From NCBI GenBank assembly GCA_023460575.1, contig JAEWPQ010000262.1:1-23221 (forward strand): a stretch of DNA of 23,221 nt. Reading direction: 5' to 3'. Origin of the DNA: Bacillota bacterium (lineage in GTDB: Bacteria > Bacillota > Clostridia > Lachnospirales > Lachnospiraceae). The notes beneath the pieces were generated by a model. It made no database searches, was not told the DNA's origin, and saw only the letters and a list, made by a program, of their open reading frames with translations. Below, piece after piece: positions 21,454 to 23,221 of this stretch; positions within the stretch are counted from its first letter, which is position 1; the number at the start of each line of letters is the position of its first letter. A program made the translations under genes and the position numbers.

Positions 21454-22380
21454 TGGATGAATTCTTCCTATAATATTATTTGTGCAGGCCAGTTTTCCAT
21501 CCACAGTTATTACAACAGCACCCATTTCTTTTACTTTATTAACTCTGTGGATAACTGATGCGGCATCTAATCCAAATAATTCTGTGGTATAGATATCACA
21601 GTCTAAGGATCTGTCAGCAATAACAGTTAAAGAAGCGATGTTGCTTTCTGTGGGGTAGCCTGTTCTGCTGTTAAATATATGGTGGTATTTACTGCCTTCC
21701 TTTTCAAGTACCCTTTCGTAAATTCCGGATGTTACAACAGACTGGTCTCTTATTTTAACAAGTGCTGCCGCATTACCTCTTGGTAAAAACGGATTCTGGA
21801 TTCCAACGTTCCAGTCACCGCCTTCGGAGGGAGATTCTCCAAAAACAAGAACATTGCCTCCCATATCTACCATAGCTGAGACCGCTCCATGGTCTTTGAA
21901 AAACTCCATGACTTTATCTGCGAAATAACCCTTTGCGATAGCTCCCAGGTCTATCTCCATGCCTTTTTTTAATAGACAGACGGTTTTATTTTCATCGTCC
22001 AGCTGTATATTTTCAGGATTTAAAAGTTTAAGTACTTCTTCTATGGACTCTTTATTTGGCACACGTGCTTCGGTAAAACCGATTCTCCATAACTTTATTA
22101 ATGGGCCGATTGCAATATTTAAAAAAGAATTTTCACTTAGACTATGCTTTTTTCCTGTTTTTATCAGCTCATACAGCTCATCGTCCACCCTATGGGGAGC
22201 AATTGCCGCCATTTTTTTTAGCATCGCAAGCTGGGAGTGATTACTGTTGGCACTAAAGATTTCATTATAACGGATCAGCATTTCTTCCGCCTTTTTTAAC
22301 AGCATTTCAGTTTCTTCTCCCTTAATATAGAGGGATATTTTTGTTCCCATAAGATATATAATCTTTGTATACTCTGTCAT
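21442..22380 (-). CDS. apbE: ApbE-family FAD:protein FMN transferase, cytoplasmic form
   Basis: 312 aa. ApbE enzymes cleave FAD and attach FMN to a threonine or serine of flavoproteins. Family motifs: GTKISLYI near the N-terminus, DLGAIAKGYFADKVM (about 158-172), VDMGGNVLVFG, HHIFNSRTGYP (the usual HIxDPxTGxP with Asn-Ser in place of Asp-Pro), and DCDIYTTELFGL for metal/FAD binding. No signal peptide or lipobox is present, so it acts in the cytoplasm, unlike the typical exported lipoprotein. The ATG at 22380 has GGGAG six bases upstream; a longer frame from 22413 would overlap lysR and lacks a site. It starts one base after the lysR stop. No FMN-binding-domain target protein is encoded nearby. 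Confidence 0.88.
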   Translation of the reverse strand: MTEYTKIIYLMGTKISLYIKGEETEMLLKKAEEMLIRYNEIFSANSNHSQLAMLKKMAAIAPHRVDDELYELIKTGKKHSLSENSFLNIAIGPLIKLWRIGFTEARVPNKESIEEVLKLLNPENIQLDDENKTVCLLKKGMEIDLGAIAKGYFADKVMEFFKDHGAVSAMVDMGGNVLVFGESPSEGGDWNVGIQNPFLPRGNAAALVKIRDQSVVTSGIYERVLEKEGSKYHHIFNSRTGYPTESNIASLTVIADRSLDCDIYTTELFGLDAASVIHRVNKVKEMGAVVITVDGKLACTNNIIGRIHPLTI

Positions 22381-22381
22381 T

Positions 22382-23221
22382 TCATTCTCCCAGATCGGAA
22401 TTGTTCTGACCATGAATCAAAAAGGCATTTATCAGGTCATGATCAATGTTGGATAGTTTTCTTTCATTGTGGTATGCTATGAAGTAGTCTAAGCTCAGTT
22501 CGTCAATGGGTATCTGATAAATATTGTATTCTGACGGACATTCCTTCACATAGACGCTTTCAGGAATAAAGGTGATTCCTAAATTACCTGTGGCAAGCTT
22601 CAGAATCGTATTGATCTCTGTGCTCTCCATAATAATGCAGGGTTCTACCTTATAAAGGTTAAGTAATTGATCGATCTGTTTTCTGATGGCGGAACCTTTC
22701 GAGGTGAGAACCAGCTTCTGGCATAAGATTTTACTTATGTCGATGCTGCCTTCCGCAATGATGGCGGTATCTTCCTGATACAAATCACTGCAGCGGGGGA
22801 TCACAGCCCGGTATCTGTGTCTGCCCCAGCTGACAGAGTTTAAGTTGGGTGAAATATTTCTTGAATTTTGTCCAATCCAGAAATCCAGTTCATTGTTTTG
22901 GGTCAGTTTCTCATTTTTTTCAGGCAAACTTTCTAATAACTCAATTCTGCAGTCTGGATGCAGGGTTAGAAAATCAGGCAGAAAAAGAGGTAAAAGATAG
23001 GTTCCAAGGCTGGGAAGAACACCTATTTTAATAACTGTTTTGTCAATATCTGATACATCGGATATTTCCCTTAGCAGCTTTGCATAATTATTTTCTAATG
23101 AGGTCAGATATTGATAATAGATTTTTCCCTGCTCGGTTAACCGATATGGCAGCTTGTTCCGGGTGATCAGTTCGCAGTTTAATTCATTTTCCACTCTTTT
23201 AATCACCTGCGTCAGATATGG
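22382..23221 (-). CDS. LysR-family transcriptional regulator (N-terminus outside the window)
   Basis: 279 residues are visible; the frame runs off the right edge, so the first part of the helix-turn-helix is missing. The visible start PYLTQVIKRVENELNCELI is the recognition-helix and following segment of the LysR HTH, then RLTEQGKIYYQYL and the linker helix. The substrate-binding domain follows (VIKIGVLPSLGTYLLPLFL, then the GNLGITFIPESVYV segment near the C-terminus). It should sense a small molecule and control a neighbouring gene; apbE lies one base downstream in the same direction, which is unusual for LysR genes, normally divergent from targets. Only about 20-25 residues should be lacking. 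Confidence 0.9.
   Translation of the reverse strand, partial: PYLTQVIKRVENELNCELITRNKLPYRLTEQGKIYYQYLTSLENNYAKLLREISDVSDIDKTVIKIGVLPSLGTYLLPLFLPDFLTLHPDCRIELLESLPEKNEKLTQNNELDFWIGQNSRNISPNLNSVSWGRHRYRAVIPRCSDLYQEDTAIIAEGSIDISKILCQKLVLTSKGSAIRKQIDQLLNLYKVEPCIIMESTEINTILKLATGNLGITFIPESVYVKECPSEYNIYQIPIDELSLDYFIAYHNERKLSNIDHDLINAFLIHGQNNSDLGE

Noticed and set aside
1..23221. CRISPR arrays, insertion sequences, phage genes, tRNA or rRNA genes
   Set aside because: No regularly spaced repeats, transposase or integrase motifs, or tRNA/rRNA-like segments were seen on reading both strands.

Overview
The window looks like chromosome of a low-to-mid GC Firmicute, most likely a Lachnospiraceae/Clostridium cluster XIVa organism. 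Supporting this are strong AGGAGG-type ribosome binding sites, TTG and GTG starts, SLH plus cell-wall-binding-repeat surface protein, AzlCD, a YesM/AraC-type two-component pair, a CUT1 sugar ABC transporter without its own ATPase, and many short genes bounded by U-tailed hairpins. No rRNA, tRNA, CRISPR array, transposase, phage gene or integrase was seen. The first and last genes are cut by the window edges.

Layout. 1-635: 3' end of an SLH/cell-wall-repeat surface protein (+). 636-1316: no protein gene; it holds a perfect-consensus sigma-A promoter (896-924), a structured transcript with no convincing ORF (about 931-1318), and a perfect 17-bp terminator stem. This is the best candidate for something undescribed. 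1317-2231: PflX-like radical SAM protein (-). 2333-3375: azlC-azlD (+). 3604-5658: dCache-type chemoreceptor (+). 5846-9380: YesM-family sensor kinase, AraC-type response regulator and a TRAP-type solute-binding lipoprotein (+), with no TRAP permease. 9434-9640: 68-aa hypothetical protein (-). 9807-10262: stand-alone LytTR regulator (+). 10474-11130: two-TM membrane protein of unknown function (-). 11321-15908: LacI-family regulator, sugar-binding lipoprotein and two CUT1 permeases (+); the identical 12-mer AAACGTTTAATA occurs before both lacI and the transporter. 16096-20428: DnaQ-like exonuclease with a C-terminal zinc ribbon, a 58-aa membrane protein, a GNAT acetyltransferase, then larB-larC-larE for the nickel-pincer cofactor (+). 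20465-23221: panE, apbE and a 5'-truncated lysR (-), read in the order lysR-apbE-panE.

How the genes may work together. The chemoreceptor, kinase/regulator pair and orphan TRAP-type binding protein form a block of external small-molecule sensing. The lacI-SBP-permease block is a self-contained sugar uptake regulon that must borrow an ATPase. The larBCE block makes nickel-pincer nucleotide for a racemase/epimerase encoded elsewhere. An intrinsic terminator formed by the last codons of the small membrane protein lies just before the GNAT-lar genes and could act as an attenuator. Start codons were chosen by ribosome binding sites; several differ from the longest open frame.
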